Shown one piece after another: positions 18,220-26,488 of a DNA stretch of 47,989 bases. This DNA comes from a virus. The DNA is taken from positions 1-47,989 of the IMG/VR virus record IMGVR_UViG_3300005613_000105. One strand, 5' to 3'. The position numbers and the translations under genes are program-made. The notes under the pieces were generated by a model. That model made no database searches, was not told the origin of the DNA, and saw only the letters and a program-made list of their open reading frames with translations. Position 1 is the stretch's first letter; the number at the start of each line of letters is the position of its first letter.

Positions 18220-18630
18220 ATGATAACAACATTAAGACCATACACCAAAGTAGTTTCAGTTACAGCAGCGACAAATACAGTTATTGATTTAAAAGACTCC
18301 GCTGGTAACTCATTAGATTGTAACTATATTACAGTTGATGCTTCTGGAGGAAATTCTACTCAGGATTTCTTTGTCTACTTATCCTCCATTCCAGGGTTAA
18401 CAACTCCAGAAACCCCTAATGCTCTTGCTGCTCCTGATGCTTCTGGTTTCTGTGGAATAATGGGTACTGCTCCTGGAATTAGACCTGTAGAATTATTTTT
18501 AGATAATCAAGACAGAGTTAATAAAATTACTATTTATTGCCAAACAGCTACTATAAGTGCGGTTGTAACTTATGGAAATATCCATGTTGCAAACGCATTG
18601 CGATTCAATGATACTCCTAAAGGGTCCTGA
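18220..18630 (+). CDS. Putative virion protein, paralogue of the 3226-3711 product
   Basis: 136 residues, beta-rich (SVTAATNTVIDLKDSAGNSL, then CNYITVDASGG; DASGFCGIMG; TISAVVTYGNIHVANALRF). Same order of blocks as the minus-strand gene at 3226-3711. Small beta-sandwich decoration or tail proteins have this look. Follows a putative late promoter; stop overlaps the next start (TGATG). Confidence 0.6.
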   Translation: MITTLRPYTKVVSVTAATNTVIDLKDSAGNSLDCNYITVDASGGNSTQDFFVYLSSIPGLTTPETPNALAAPDASGFCGIMGTAPGIRPVELFLDNQDRVNKITIYCQTATISAVVTYGNIHVANALRFNDTPKGS

Positions 18631-19022
18631 TGCCTTTACAGCTAAAAAAACCAAATTTCTCTTTTAAAAACAAGAAGAAGAGAAACAGACGTGAAGGAAG
18701 AGTTGTCTTTTATACAACAGGCGGGGATATTGGAGTTACTTTTAGAGCAATAGAAAATATAGCTTTTTCTAACTCAAATGGATATAGAGTAACTTTAAAA
18801 TTTGGTAGTGGTGCTTGGTATTTTAAACTTTGGGATTCTGCTGGGGTGCAAGTAGGAAGTACTTTAGCTAGACCAAGCCTTGCAGTTTTATCTGCTGTTG
18901 TAAATGCTAATGCAGTTATGCAAGATTATCTTACTATGACTGTTGAAAGTGGAGTAACTACTATAACTGGAAGTTCTACTTTGAACTTTGCAGAGGCAAC
19001 ACCTTTTAGAGGTGGATTATAA
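18630..19022 (+). CDS. Putative small virion protein
   Basis: 130 residues: a basic N-terminal tail (KKPNFSFKNKKKRNRREGR) then a beta-rich body (VVFYTTGGDIGVTFRAIENI, VTLKFGSGAWYFKLWDSAGV) with aromatic residues. Basic arm plus beta domain would suit a capsid or DNA-contacting virion protein, but no family is recognised. Coupled to the preceding gene. Confidence 0.55.
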   Translation: MPLQLKKPNFSFKNKKKRNRREGRVVFYTTGGDIGVTFRAIENIAFSNSNGYRVTLKFGSGAWYFKLWDSAGVQVGSTLARPSLAVLSAVVNANAVMQDYLTMTVESGVTTITGSSTLNFAEATPFRGGL

Positions 19023-19032
19023 GGAGAATACT

Positions 19033-19260
19033 ATGGATATTATTAGAAGAAAAAGAATAGCTCAAGCTCTAAGAATGCGTCCAAGCGCAAGACGTACAAG
19101 AGCTTTAGCTCGTTTAGCTTATGTTCAAGGTGAAGAACTTACTTGGGATCAACCAAAGGAAGAAACAGCTCCAGTAGCTGAAGAAATTCCACAAGTTGAA
19201 CCTGAAGTAGTTGAAAAACCAAAAAGAAAGCGCATATTTAGACCAAAATCAGAGAGGTGA
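19033..19260 (+). CDS. Small protein with basic head and acidic tail
   Basis: 75 residues from ATG 19033, with AAGGAG 7 nt upstream. Residues 1-30 are Arg-rich (MDIIRRKRIAQALRMRPSAR) and residues 38-65 are Glu/Pro-rich, ending in KPKRKRIFRPKSER. Mostly disordered; perhaps DNA or head associated. The earlier in-frame ATG at 18988 lies inside the previous gene. Not recognised. Confidence 0.6.
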   Translation: MDIIRRKRIAQALRMRPSARRTRALARLAYVQGEELTWDQPKEETAPVAEEIPQVEPEVVEKPKRKRIFRPKSER

Positions 19261-19264
19261 TATA

Positions 19265-19315
19265 ATGAAACGATTTATGATCCCAAGAACTGCCCATTGT
19301 GGTAATGGGTGCTGA
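19265..19315 (+). CDS. Possible 16-residue peptide
   Basis: After GAGAGGTGA, ATG 19265 encodes MKRFMIPRTAHCGNGC and stops at TGA. It sits 4 nt after the previous stop. Good ribosome-binding context, but coding by chance cannot be excluded at this length. Confidence 0.3.
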   Translation: MKRFMIPRTAHCGNGC

Positions 19316-19319
19316 CTAC

Positions 19320-20015
19320 TCAGTCATTTAATTGTAAAGGGAGGTTATTGTTATTAACAAAAGCCTCCCTATTTTTATGCCAAGACTCTCTACCGACCAA
19401 CTCTCCCCTTGAATGGTGGGTTATTGGAAATCTAAATGCAAAATTCTCGAAGCCTGCCTTGTGCGCCTCTGATGTATAGTGAATATCGTAAAAATCCCAC
19501 TCTCCTTCAAAGTATTTTGGCTTCTTTAACCCAACTTTTCTTATAGTTGAAGCCTTTGCAGCTAAAAATAATCCGTCAAGAACCACTACTTGGCCTTCTG
19601 GGCCATAATCAGTATCATATTTTTTGCCTTCTTGGCTAATATGAGACACTATACCTCGATGCTTACCTGCTCTCCACACAGTTTGATCCCACCAAACAGC
19701 ATTTTGAGACAAAAAAGTAGTACCAGCGGGTCCTATGAAGCCTGATTTTGGATTTTTTACTAATCTTTCTTCTAAAATACTTAAAAAATCTTCATTTTTT
19801 CCATTAAATTCAATATCATCATGACAAAAGATGATTATATCATCGTCTTGGGGGTTTATTTCTTCAAAACCTGCTGAATATCCTTCAAAAATAGAAGTTT
19901 GGTTGACTAATAACTTGGTCTTAATATCACAATTCTTGTAAAACTCTAAAGTTTTCATTAAGGAAGTTGGTATTTTATTAAGATCTCTTGTGCAGATAAG
20001 CGAATATATATTCAT
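19320..20015 (-). CDS. Glycosyltransferase (GT2-like)
   Basis: 231 residues. IIFCHDDIEF (about 61-70) supplies the DxD-like metal/nucleotide-sugar site, FIGPAGTTF, VVVLDGLFLAAK and WDFYDIHYTSEAHKAGF are acceptor-side motifs of GT-A enzymes, and ITHHSRGE is near the end. Likely modifies phage DNA or host surface glycans; the sugar is unknown. It starts 3 bp from the TerL start in the opposite direction, so both control regions overlap coding sequence. Confidence 0.75.
   Translation of the reverse strand: MNIYSLICTRDLNKIPTSLMKTLEFYKNCDIKTKLLVNQTSIFEGYSAGFEEINPQDDDIIIFCHDDIEFNGKNEDFLSILEERLVKNPKSGFIGPAGTTFLSQNAVWWDQTVWRAGKHRGIVSHISQEGKKYDTDYGPEGQVVVLDGLFLAAKASTIRKVGLKKPKYFEGEWDFYDIHYTSEAHKAGFENFAFRFPITHHSRGELVGRESWHKNREAFVNNNNLPLQLND
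19338..19376 (+). terminator. Intrinsic terminator inside the glycosyltransferase 3' end
   Basis: AGGGAGG (19338-19344) pairs with CCTCCCT (19364-19370) and is followed by ATTTTT. It would end plus-strand transcripts from the small virion genes at 18220-19315 while lying within minus-strand coding DNA. Confidence 0.6.
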
Positions 20016-20018
20016 AGT

Positions 20019-21560
20019 ATGGAAGTTAATGAAGTTTTAGAAGAATTCAAGAAGTGTAAGGCTGATCCTTCTTATTTTATATCAAAATATATAAAAGTTG
20101 TCCACCCTATGCGTGGATTAGTGCCTTTTAAATTATACCCATTTCAAGAAAAAATATTAAAAGCTTTAACAGGAAATAGATTCAATATTCTGAGAAAGTT
20201 TAGACAGGCTGGATGTACTACTTTAGGATCTGCCTATTGTTTATGGATGGCAATCTTTCAAGAGCACAAAACTATTGTTATTTTATCAAAAGGTGATACA
20301 GAATCAACAGAAGTTCTTGATCGAGTCAAGATTATGTATGATGAGTTGCCTGAATTCTTGAAACCTGGAATTGTAGAAGATAATAAACACACTTTAAAGC
20401 TTCAAAGTGGTTCTGTAATTAAATCAAGACCTTCAGGAAAGCAATCAGGTCGTTCTTTGGCTGGATCTTTTCTTATGATTGATGAGGCGGCCTTCATTGA
20501 AAATATTGATACAATTTGGGCTGCTGTTTATCCAATTATTTCAACAGGTGGTTCTGCATTTGTGCTTTCTACGGTCAATGGCGTCGGAAATTGGTATCAT
20601 GATGTGTATCAAGGGGCTGTAAATGGATCCAACGCATTCAATTGTGTGGACATTAGATGGCAAGAACACCCTGAATACTCATACAATCCTGATTTTGAAC
20701 ATATTTACGAGGAAATGAGTAAAAAAGGTATCAACATCCATGATTGGGAGAAAATGACTAGGGCTAACCTTCCAGTTCGTCAGTGGTTACAAGAATATGA
20801 GTGTTCTTTCTTAGGAACAGGAGAGACTTACCTAGATGGAGATACAATCAAAGAAATATCAGAAAGCGTTAGCACTAACTTTAAAACAAAATACAATAAT
20901 AGGATGCGGGTATGGGAGGATCCAGAAGCTTTCCATTCCTATCTTTTAGCTGCTGATTGTGCCTTAGGTCGAGGAAGAGATTATTCAGCCTTTCATATTA
21001 TAAATTTATATAATGGCAACCAAGTTGCCGAGTTTTATTCAAATAAAACAAGTATTGATGATTTTGCTAAAATAATAGCCAGAGAAGGCTCCCTATATAA
21101 TTTAGCATATGTAATATGTGAAAGAAACACAATTGGTAACAACCTGATTGATAAGCTCTTTAATGTAGAACAATACGAAAACTTGTGGCAAGATGAAAAA
21201 GATAAATTTGGCCTTCAAGTCTCCGCTAAAAATAGAGAAACCTTATTAGCTGATCTAGAAGAGGCGATTAGAAATAATTATGTAAAAATTAGATCTAGTA
21301 GAACCTACGATGAGTTTAATACCTTTATAATAAAAGAAAGTGGAAGAGTTGAGGCAGAAAAAGGACATCATGATGATCTTGTTATGAGTTTGGCTTTTGG
21401 AGTTCATCTTTACAAAGAGCTTTTAGATACAACTCCAATAGAACATGTTTCAAAAATTCCACACAAAGAGAAACCTCTAACTCCATCAAAGAGTTGGAAA
21501 CATGCAATCAAAACACCTATGGGTATGACTGAGGAAGACTATAGATGGCTGATAAAATAA
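20019..21560 (+). CDS. Terminase large subunit (TerL)
   Basis: 513 residues, two domains. ATPase: ILRKFRQAGCTTLG (about 57-70) in the Walker A position, FLMIDEAAFIENIDTIW with Asp155/Glu156 as Walker B and catalytic Glu, and STVNG (184-188) as the coupling motif. Nuclease: AADCALGRGRDYSAF (Asp313), VICERN (Glu368), HHDDLVMSLAFG (Asp452/453), an RNase H-fold metal site. It packages DNA through the portal and cuts the concatemer. The usual Walker A lysine is replaced by Cys66. It overlaps the portal gene by 16 nt. No small subunit was identified. Confidence 0.92.
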   Translation: MEVNEVLEEFKKCKADPSYFISKYIKVVHPMRGLVPFKLYPFQEKILKALTGNRFNILRKFRQAGCTTLGSAYCLWMAIFQEHKTIVILSKGDTESTEVLDRVKIMYDELPEFLKPGIVEDNKHTLKLQSGSVIKSRPSGKQSGRSLAGSFLMIDEAAFIENIDTIWAAVYPIISTGGSAFVLSTVNGVGNWYHDVYQGAVNGSNAFNCVDIRWQEHPEYSYNPDFEHIYEEMSKKGINIHDWEKMTRANLPVRQWLQEYECSFLGTGETYLDGDTIKEISESVSTNFKTKYNNRMRVWEDPEAFHSYLLAADCALGRGRDYSAFHIINLYNGNQVAEFYSNKTSIDDFAKIIAREGSLYNLAYVICERNTIGNNLIDKLFNVEQYENLWQDEKDKFGLQVSAKNRETLLADLEEAIRNNYVKIRSSRTYDEFNTFIIKESGRVEAEKGHHDDLVMSLAFGVHLYKELLDTTPIEHVSKIPHKEKPLTPSKSWKHAIKTPMGMTEEDYRWLIK

Positions 21561-23320
21561 ACAAAGATAATTTAAATGAAGAAGGACTAACAAGGTTTGG
21601 AGGAATATTTCCAAGATTAGGAAATAGCGACACTCCAACAGGTCCAATAGGTCGTCTATTTGCAAAGTTTTTTACAACTAAAGCTGCTCCTTATTTAGAT
21701 GATGCTGGTCAAATTGATCCTACCGATACTTCTAGTGTTGTTACTGGAGATACAGTAAAAACAGATCAGGTTGTAAGAGAGACATCTCCAGTGGCAGGAG
21801 GAGTTCAAAGAAATTTACTACTTCCTCAAACAGAAGCTAATAGACGTAGACGATATCAGCAGTACGAAGAGATGGATGATTATCCAGAAATAGGTGCTGC
21901 ATTCGATATTTACGCAGATGATTGTACACAAAGAGATTCCAGAAATAGAAGATGGCGCATTGTTTCTGATGAATCAATGGTCGTAGATGAGGTTGAAAAT
22001 TTATTTAAACGATTAAGATTAGAAAATCAATATTGGGATATAGCTAGAAACACAGTAAAATATGGAGATTGCTTCACTGAACTAATTCTAGATGTTAATA
22101 AACCAAAAGAGGGAATTAAAAGAATAAAAATACTTAACCCAAACTGGATCATTCGTGTAGAGGATGAATATGGTTATTTAAAGAAGTTTATTCAAGAGAT
22201 TCCAGATCCAGCTACGTTGATGCAAGGAACTATGTATGGAGATCAAAAGCCAAAGAAAAGAATAAATCTTGATAAAAATCAAATTGTTCACTTTAGACTA
22301 ATGACCTCTGACCCTGTATTCTATCCATACGGAAGAAGTATTGCTGCGTTAACTCACCATACTTTTAGATCCTTAAAATTCATGGAAGATGCGATGATGA
22401 TTTATAGATTATCTCGCGCCCCTGAAAGAAGAATTTTTTATGTAGATGTTGGAAACCTTCCTACTGGCAAGGCCGAGATGTTCATAGAGAAGCTAAAGGC
22501 TACATTCAAAAAAGAGAAGTTTTACAACCAACAAAGAGGAACTGTAGATTCTAGATTCAATCCATTAAGTATGGACGAAGACTTCTTTGTGCCTACTAAG
22601 AATGGAAAAGGAACTAAAATTGATACTCTCCCTGGAGCTACTAATCTAGGTGAGATTGAGGATGTTCGATACTACAGAGACAAGCTTTTAGCTGCTCTTA
22701 AAATTCCAAAAGATTACATTGTTGAGAAAGATAAATCTCCTGAGAGAAAAGCTAACTTATCTCAGCTTGACGTAAAATTCGGTAGAACTATTCAGAGAGT
22801 CCAGCAGAATATAGCTACAGGTTTAGAAAACATAGCAAAAAGACACTTGCAATTAAGAGGCTATCCAGAAACTTTGATCAGAGATTTAAGAATCGAGCTT
22901 CCAGATCCTTCTGATATGATTGCAAAAAGAAAACTAGATTTGGATCAACAAAAAGCTCAAGTAGTTCAAGCAGTCATAGGCTTAGGTTTATTCTCAAAAG
23001 ACGAGGTTTTGAGACAGTACTATGAAATGAACGAAGAAGAAATAGCTAGAATGAAAGAGGATGTTGAGAAGGAGCAACAGGAGCAAATGCAACAGCAAGC
23101 AGCAGATTCACAAATGCAAGCTCAAGCTCAGGCTCAAGGGGAAACAGAAGGTACTATTGCAGGTGGTGGTGCCCCTCCTGGCGCTCCAGCACAAACAGCA
23201 GAGTCTAAAAATCTAGACAATTTAGGTAAATTATTGGAATATACGACAGACGATAATAAGAAAAAAGTCCTAGAGAGGATCATAAATAAGCAATCTTCAA
23301 AGATAAAGATTGATAACTAA
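21545..23320 (+). CDS. Portal protein (T4 gp20-like)
   Basis: 591 residues. DDYPEIGAAFDIYADDCTQ, NTVKYGDCFTELILDVNKP, VHFRLMTSDPVFYPYGRSI and ALKIPKDYIVEKDKSPERKA followed by QLDVKFGRTIQRVQ are characteristic of gp20-type portals. The dodecameric ring forms the packaging channel at the head vertex. The C terminus (after about residue 500) is Gln/Ala-rich and probably disordered. Directly downstream of TerL, as usual. Confidence 0.92.
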   Translation: MADKINKDNLNEEGLTRFGGIFPRLGNSDTPTGPIGRLFAKFFTTKAAPYLDDAGQIDPTDTSSVVTGDTVKTDQVVRETSPVAGGVQRNLLLPQTEANRRRRYQQYEEMDDYPEIGAAFDIYADDCTQRDSRNRRWRIVSDESMVVDEVENLFKRLRLENQYWDIARNTVKYGDCFTELILDVNKPKEGIKRIKILNPNWIIRVEDEYGYLKKFIQEIPDPATLMQGTMYGDQKPKKRINLDKNQIVHFRLMTSDPVFYPYGRSIAALTHHTFRSLKFMEDAMMIYRLSRAPERRIFYVDVGNLPTGKAEMFIEKLKATFKKEKFYNQQRGTVDSRFNPLSMDEDFFVPTKNGKGTKIDTLPGATNLGEIEDVRYYRDKLLAALKIPKDYIVEKDKSPERKANLSQLDVKFGRTIQRVQQNIATGLENIAKRHLQLRGYPETLIRDLRIELPDPSDMIAKRKLDLDQQKAQVVQAVIGLGLFSKDEVLRQYYEMNEEEIARMKEDVEKEQQEQMQQQAADSQMQAQAQAQGETEGTIAGGGAPPGAPAQTAESKNLDNLGKLLEYTTDDNKKKVLERIINKQSSKIKIDN

Positions 23321-23322
23321 TC

Positions 23323-23339
23323 TATATAAAAATAGAATC
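23323..23339 (+). promoter_or_regulatory. Putative late promoter motif
   Basis: TATATAAAAATAGAATC 13 nt before the ATG at 23353; a GGAGA ribosome site follows. Compare 18184-18199. Confidence 0.5.
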
Positions 23340-23352
23340 GGAGAAAAAAAAG

Positions 23353-24870
23353 ATGTTTCCACACTTATTTGAAGACAGAGATAGAAGAGTTACTTTACTA
23401 GTAAAATTAGGAGATTGCCTAGGCAGATCCCTTAGAGAGAATGTAATTTTATTTTCAGTAAACTCAAACGATAGCAAAGTTACATATCTAACAGAAAGTA
23501 ATAAAATTATAGAAGGTACTTACAGTCTTACCGGAAATGTAGTTCTTTCAAATATAAATGTTCAAGATTCTTCTATTTTTGAAGATGATACTCTTTATGA
23601 TCAGTTTGTAGAGAGTAAGATTAGTAACTTTATAGAAAAAATTCACTACAGTGAGCTTGTAGAGGCTGATAATGCTTTTGATGATGTTCTTTCTGTTTGG
23701 AACAGTAGAATGAAGCTAGGCCAGCTACAAAAGAGACTATTTGAAAAGTCTGAGAAACTAGCTTCTATAGAAAGAATTGTAGAGTCGGAGGAGTTCTCAA
23801 GATTGATTGAACTAGCTCCACAGCTCGTAGAATTCTTATCTGAAAAGAAAGAAAAGATCACCTCTGTTCCAGAAATAAGAAACGCAGTTCAGCTATCAAA
23901 CACTATAGCAGAAGCTTTTGATTTTCCAAAGATCTCTCTAGATGCTTTAGTTGAAGGAGGTTCTTATACTCTAAAGGATGGAAACCAAGAGTCTGTATAT
24001 GAGATGATTTGCAGACAAGAGCTAGTAAAAAAAGAGCTAGTTGAATCAAAGAAGCAGTTTAACTACGTCTGGGCTACAAACTCAGTAATTAAGAATCTTG
24101 CAAGCTGCATTTTTGAATCAGAAGAAAAGATTGAAGAAGCTCTAGTAAAGGCAATACAAGAAGTTCCTTACTTTGCATTGGCTTCTAAAAAAGCAATCAA
24201 TGAGACTGTCACCAATTGTTTATCAAGAGTTGATGGTCTTGGAGTAGATGAAAAAGATATTACTGAATACGCTTCTAGACTGTTTGAAGCTAAGAAAGAA
24301 GCTAGAGAGGTAGTCATTCAAACTCTAAATGAAAAGTATGGTGTAGATGTTCAAAACCTAAGTGAGCCTGTTTCATTCAAGAGTTTGAGCAACACTCAAG
24401 TTATTATTTTTGAGACTTTATCAAGATTAGCTCCCAAGGGTAGTGTTTTAAAGACTGTTCTATCTGAAGCTGCTTCCTTTATGAAAGGTAAGTTCGGAGT
24501 TGAGTGTATTGATGTTAATGAACTCATCTATGAAATGTTCCAGCAGTCTGGGTATCTTGAGGACTTTGGATTAGAGAATTCAAGACTGGATGAGTCAGTA
24601 GATTTAAAGAGAATTACTAAAGATATAACAGAAGCTAAGGTTGCTGAAAAACCAAAGACCGAGGAACCTAAATCAGAGGAAGCTCCTGCTAAAGAAGAAG
24701 AGGAGGAGCAACCAGAAGAAACCGCTGAAGAGGCTCCTGAAGAAGAAAAGGAAGAGAAAAAGAAAGTAAAGACTCAAGATGATGTTATTGATGATCTTTC
24801 TACTTTTGAGAAATTAGTAAAAGATATTAGTTCTGAATTAAAAAACTCAAAAGGTTCTGAAGAGGAGTAA
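23353..24870 (+). CDS. Large acidic-tailed head-associated protein (unknown)
   Basis: 505 residues. The N-terminal 80 residues are beta-rich (RRVTLLVKLGDCLGRSLREN), the middle is long helices (LGQLQKRLFEKSEKLASIER), and residues 435-480 form a Glu/Pro/Lys-rich tail, ending in a helix. Position after the portal is where T4-like phages keep prohead core, scaffold and protease genes, so a scaffold or core role is plausible. No protease catalytic motif is seen. Strong Shine-Dalgarno and a putative late promoter precede it. Confidence 0.55.
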   Translation: MFPHLFEDRDRRVTLLVKLGDCLGRSLRENVILFSVNSNDSKVTYLTESNKIIEGTYSLTGNVVLSNINVQDSSIFEDDTLYDQFVESKISNFIEKIHYSELVEADNAFDDVLSVWNSRMKLGQLQKRLFEKSEKLASIERIVESEEFSRLIELAPQLVEFLSEKKEKITSVPEIRNAVQLSNTIAEAFDFPKISLDALVEGGSYTLKDGNQESVYEMICRQELVKKELVESKKQFNYVWATNSVIKNLASCIFESEEKIEEALVKAIQEVPYFALASKKAINETVTNCLSRVDGLGVDEKDITEYASRLFEAKKEAREVVIQTLNEKYGVDVQNLSEPVSFKSLSNTQVIIFETLSRLAPKGSVLKTVLSEAASFMKGKFGVECIDVNELIYEMFQQSGYLEDFGLENSRLDESVDLKRITKDITEAKVAEKPKTEEPKSEEAPAKEEEEEQPEETAEEAPEEEKEEKKKVKTQDDVIDDLSTFEKLVKDISSELKNSKGSEEE

Positions 24871-24876
24871 TTCCTG

Positions 24877-26013
24877 ATGGAAGTGTCTGGTTTTATTTAT
24901 GTTGGTTTAGATCCAGATACAGGATTTCCAAGTAGCTTAATAGGAATGGACTCTGATGATACTATTGTTAGTAGTATACTTCCTCCACAAGTTAGAGCTG
25001 TAACTACCTATGTTACAAATACCTCTGCTACTTCTTTAAATGTAACTTCTGTTAATGGTATACTTGGCCCTACTGTAGTTTTAGATCCTGATGATCTTGA
25101 TGATACCTCTACAACTAATAAGTTTGTAAACCAAGCTTTAAAGAATAAAGTTCAAGATATAGAAGCTAGTGCTACTAGAGATCAAACTGATTCTGAAATA
25201 GAGAATGCATACAATAATCAAGTAGCTCAAATTTCTGCTGGTGAAATAACCGCAGGGACTGAAACCTCTATTAGAAGGTTTAGTCCCTCTGATGTATCTG
25301 CCATGATTGATACTCATGGGATAACAGATCATGGTGCTTTAGGTGGGTTACTTGACGATGATCATACTCAATATGTTCTAGCTGATGGTACTAGAGATAT
25401 TACTGGATCTTTAAGTGTTTCCGAGATTAATGTTAGCGCAAATTTAAATATAGCGTCTAGTTCTACAACTAATATTCCAAGAGGTTATATTAGCACATCT
25501 CAAGATAGATTTGCAGTAAACGGATCTAATATAGGGTCTGGTGCTGATGATTTATATGTTATAAATGGTGCTGGACCTTTTATTTACTATGAAACTTCAA
25601 CAAATGGTTCAGTAAGAACGGGAGCAAATGAGCTAGGATTAGGTGCTACACCAGGATATACCATATCCTCTATTGCAGATTCATATCTATCAGGGACAAT
25701 TCCAGCATTTTACGATAACTCAGCTTATTATAGAACGGTAGTTTCATCTACAGGTGTGTATGAAATACAGGCTATGTTAAATGTTTCAGCAACATCAGAA
25801 ATAGATGTAATTTATCAACTTAAAATAGATAATGTTACAGATATGACATTAGTAGATACTTTAGCAGGTATTACAGCACCTCACTATATGTTATCTAAGC
25901 TTCAAAAAGTTAAATTCTTAAATGCAGGACAAGAAATAAGAATTACTTTAATTGGTTCAGCAACACACTTACTCGGCGCTGGATCTAACCTACTAATACG
26001 AAGAATAGGATAA
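24877..26013 (+). CDS. Tail fiber-like protein with C1q/TNF-like C-terminal domain
   Basis: 378 residues. Midway is ITDHGALGGLLDDDHTQYVL followed by ADGTRDITGSL, a motif common in phage fiber shafts. The last 130 residues (YYRTVVSSTGVYEIQAMLNV ... LNAGQEIRITLIGSATHLLG) match the trimeric C1q/TNF jelly-roll pattern used for receptor binding. Repetitive Ser/Thr/Asn strands between would form the trimeric shaft. It starts 6 nt after the previous stop. Confidence 0.7.
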   Translation: MEVSGFIYVGLDPDTGFPSSLIGMDSDDTIVSSILPPQVRAVTTYVTNTSATSLNVTSVNGILGPTVVLDPDDLDDTSTTNKFVNQALKNKVQDIEASATRDQTDSEIENAYNNQVAQISAGEITAGTETSIRRFSPSDVSAMIDTHGITDHGALGGLLDDDHTQYVLADGTRDITGSLSVSEINVSANLNIASSSTTNIPRGYISTSQDRFAVNGSNIGSGADDLYVINGAGPFIYYETSTNGSVRTGANELGLGATPGYTISSIADSYLSGTIPAFYDNSAYYRTVVSSTGVYEIQAMLNVSATSEIDVIYQLKIDNVTDMTLVDTLAGITAPHYMLSKLQKVKFLNAGQEIRITLIGSATHLLGAGSNLLIRRIG

Positions 26014-26018
26014 TTGCT

Positions 26019-26264
26019 ATGCCAGAAAATAATACAGATAAAAAGTTGACATTGAGTAGAGAAACGCTAATGCCAATAAGTATGGTCATAGCCGTCTGTG
26101 GTGGAGTTGTTTGGATTAGCACTCAACTTAATAATATAAATTATAAGTTGGATATGCTAGAAAGCAAACTTCAAGATCAATGGACTACAAGAGACATGGA
26201 AAATTGGGGCCTTAAACTTAAAATGGAAAACCCTGATATTATAATACCTGATCTTTATTTTTAA
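26019..26264 (+). CDS. Small membrane protein with coiled coil (holin/XhlA-like candidate)
   Basis: 81 residues: short polar start, one transmembrane helix (LMPISMVIAVCGGVVWIST, about 17-35), a coiled-coil stretch (LNNINYKLDMLESKLQD) and a conserved-looking WTTRDMENWGLKLKMENPDI end. Such proteins beside tail fibers are common in phages and are sometimes called holin or XhlA-like without proof. Its last bases overlap the convergent gene. Confidence 0.6.
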   Translation: MPENNTDKKLTLSRETLMPISMVIAVCGGVVWISTQLNNINYKLDMLESKLQDQWTTRDMENWGLKLKMENPDIIIPDLYF

Positions 26265-26488
26265 TCTATTCTATAGTTTTGCTTAGATAAGTTAATAAGT
26301 CTCCAGAAAAAAGTTTCCTGCATCGAATTTAGATCATTTGTAATAGAGCATATATCAAAGACTACTTGTTCATTGATATTCTTCGTTTCGATAATATGCT
26401 GTATTTTATTGATACAATTTTTTAGAATTTCTAAATCTGATTCTCTAAGCTGAAACTTTAGTTTTTTTGCTTCCTCTGGAGTTTTCAT
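26261..26488 (-). CDS. Hypothetical 75-residue protein
   Basis: Helical (ESDLEILKNCINKIQHIIET). It overlaps the helicase gene stop by 4 nt (ATGA), so it is in the same unit. Not recognised; may be an accessory of the helicase in the way small genes follow uvsW in T4, but no UvsW.1 similarity is evident. Confidence 0.6.
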   Translation of the reverse strand: MKTPEEAKKLKFQLRESDLEILKNCINKIQHIIETKNINEQVVFDICSITNDLNSMQETFFWRLINLSKQNYRID

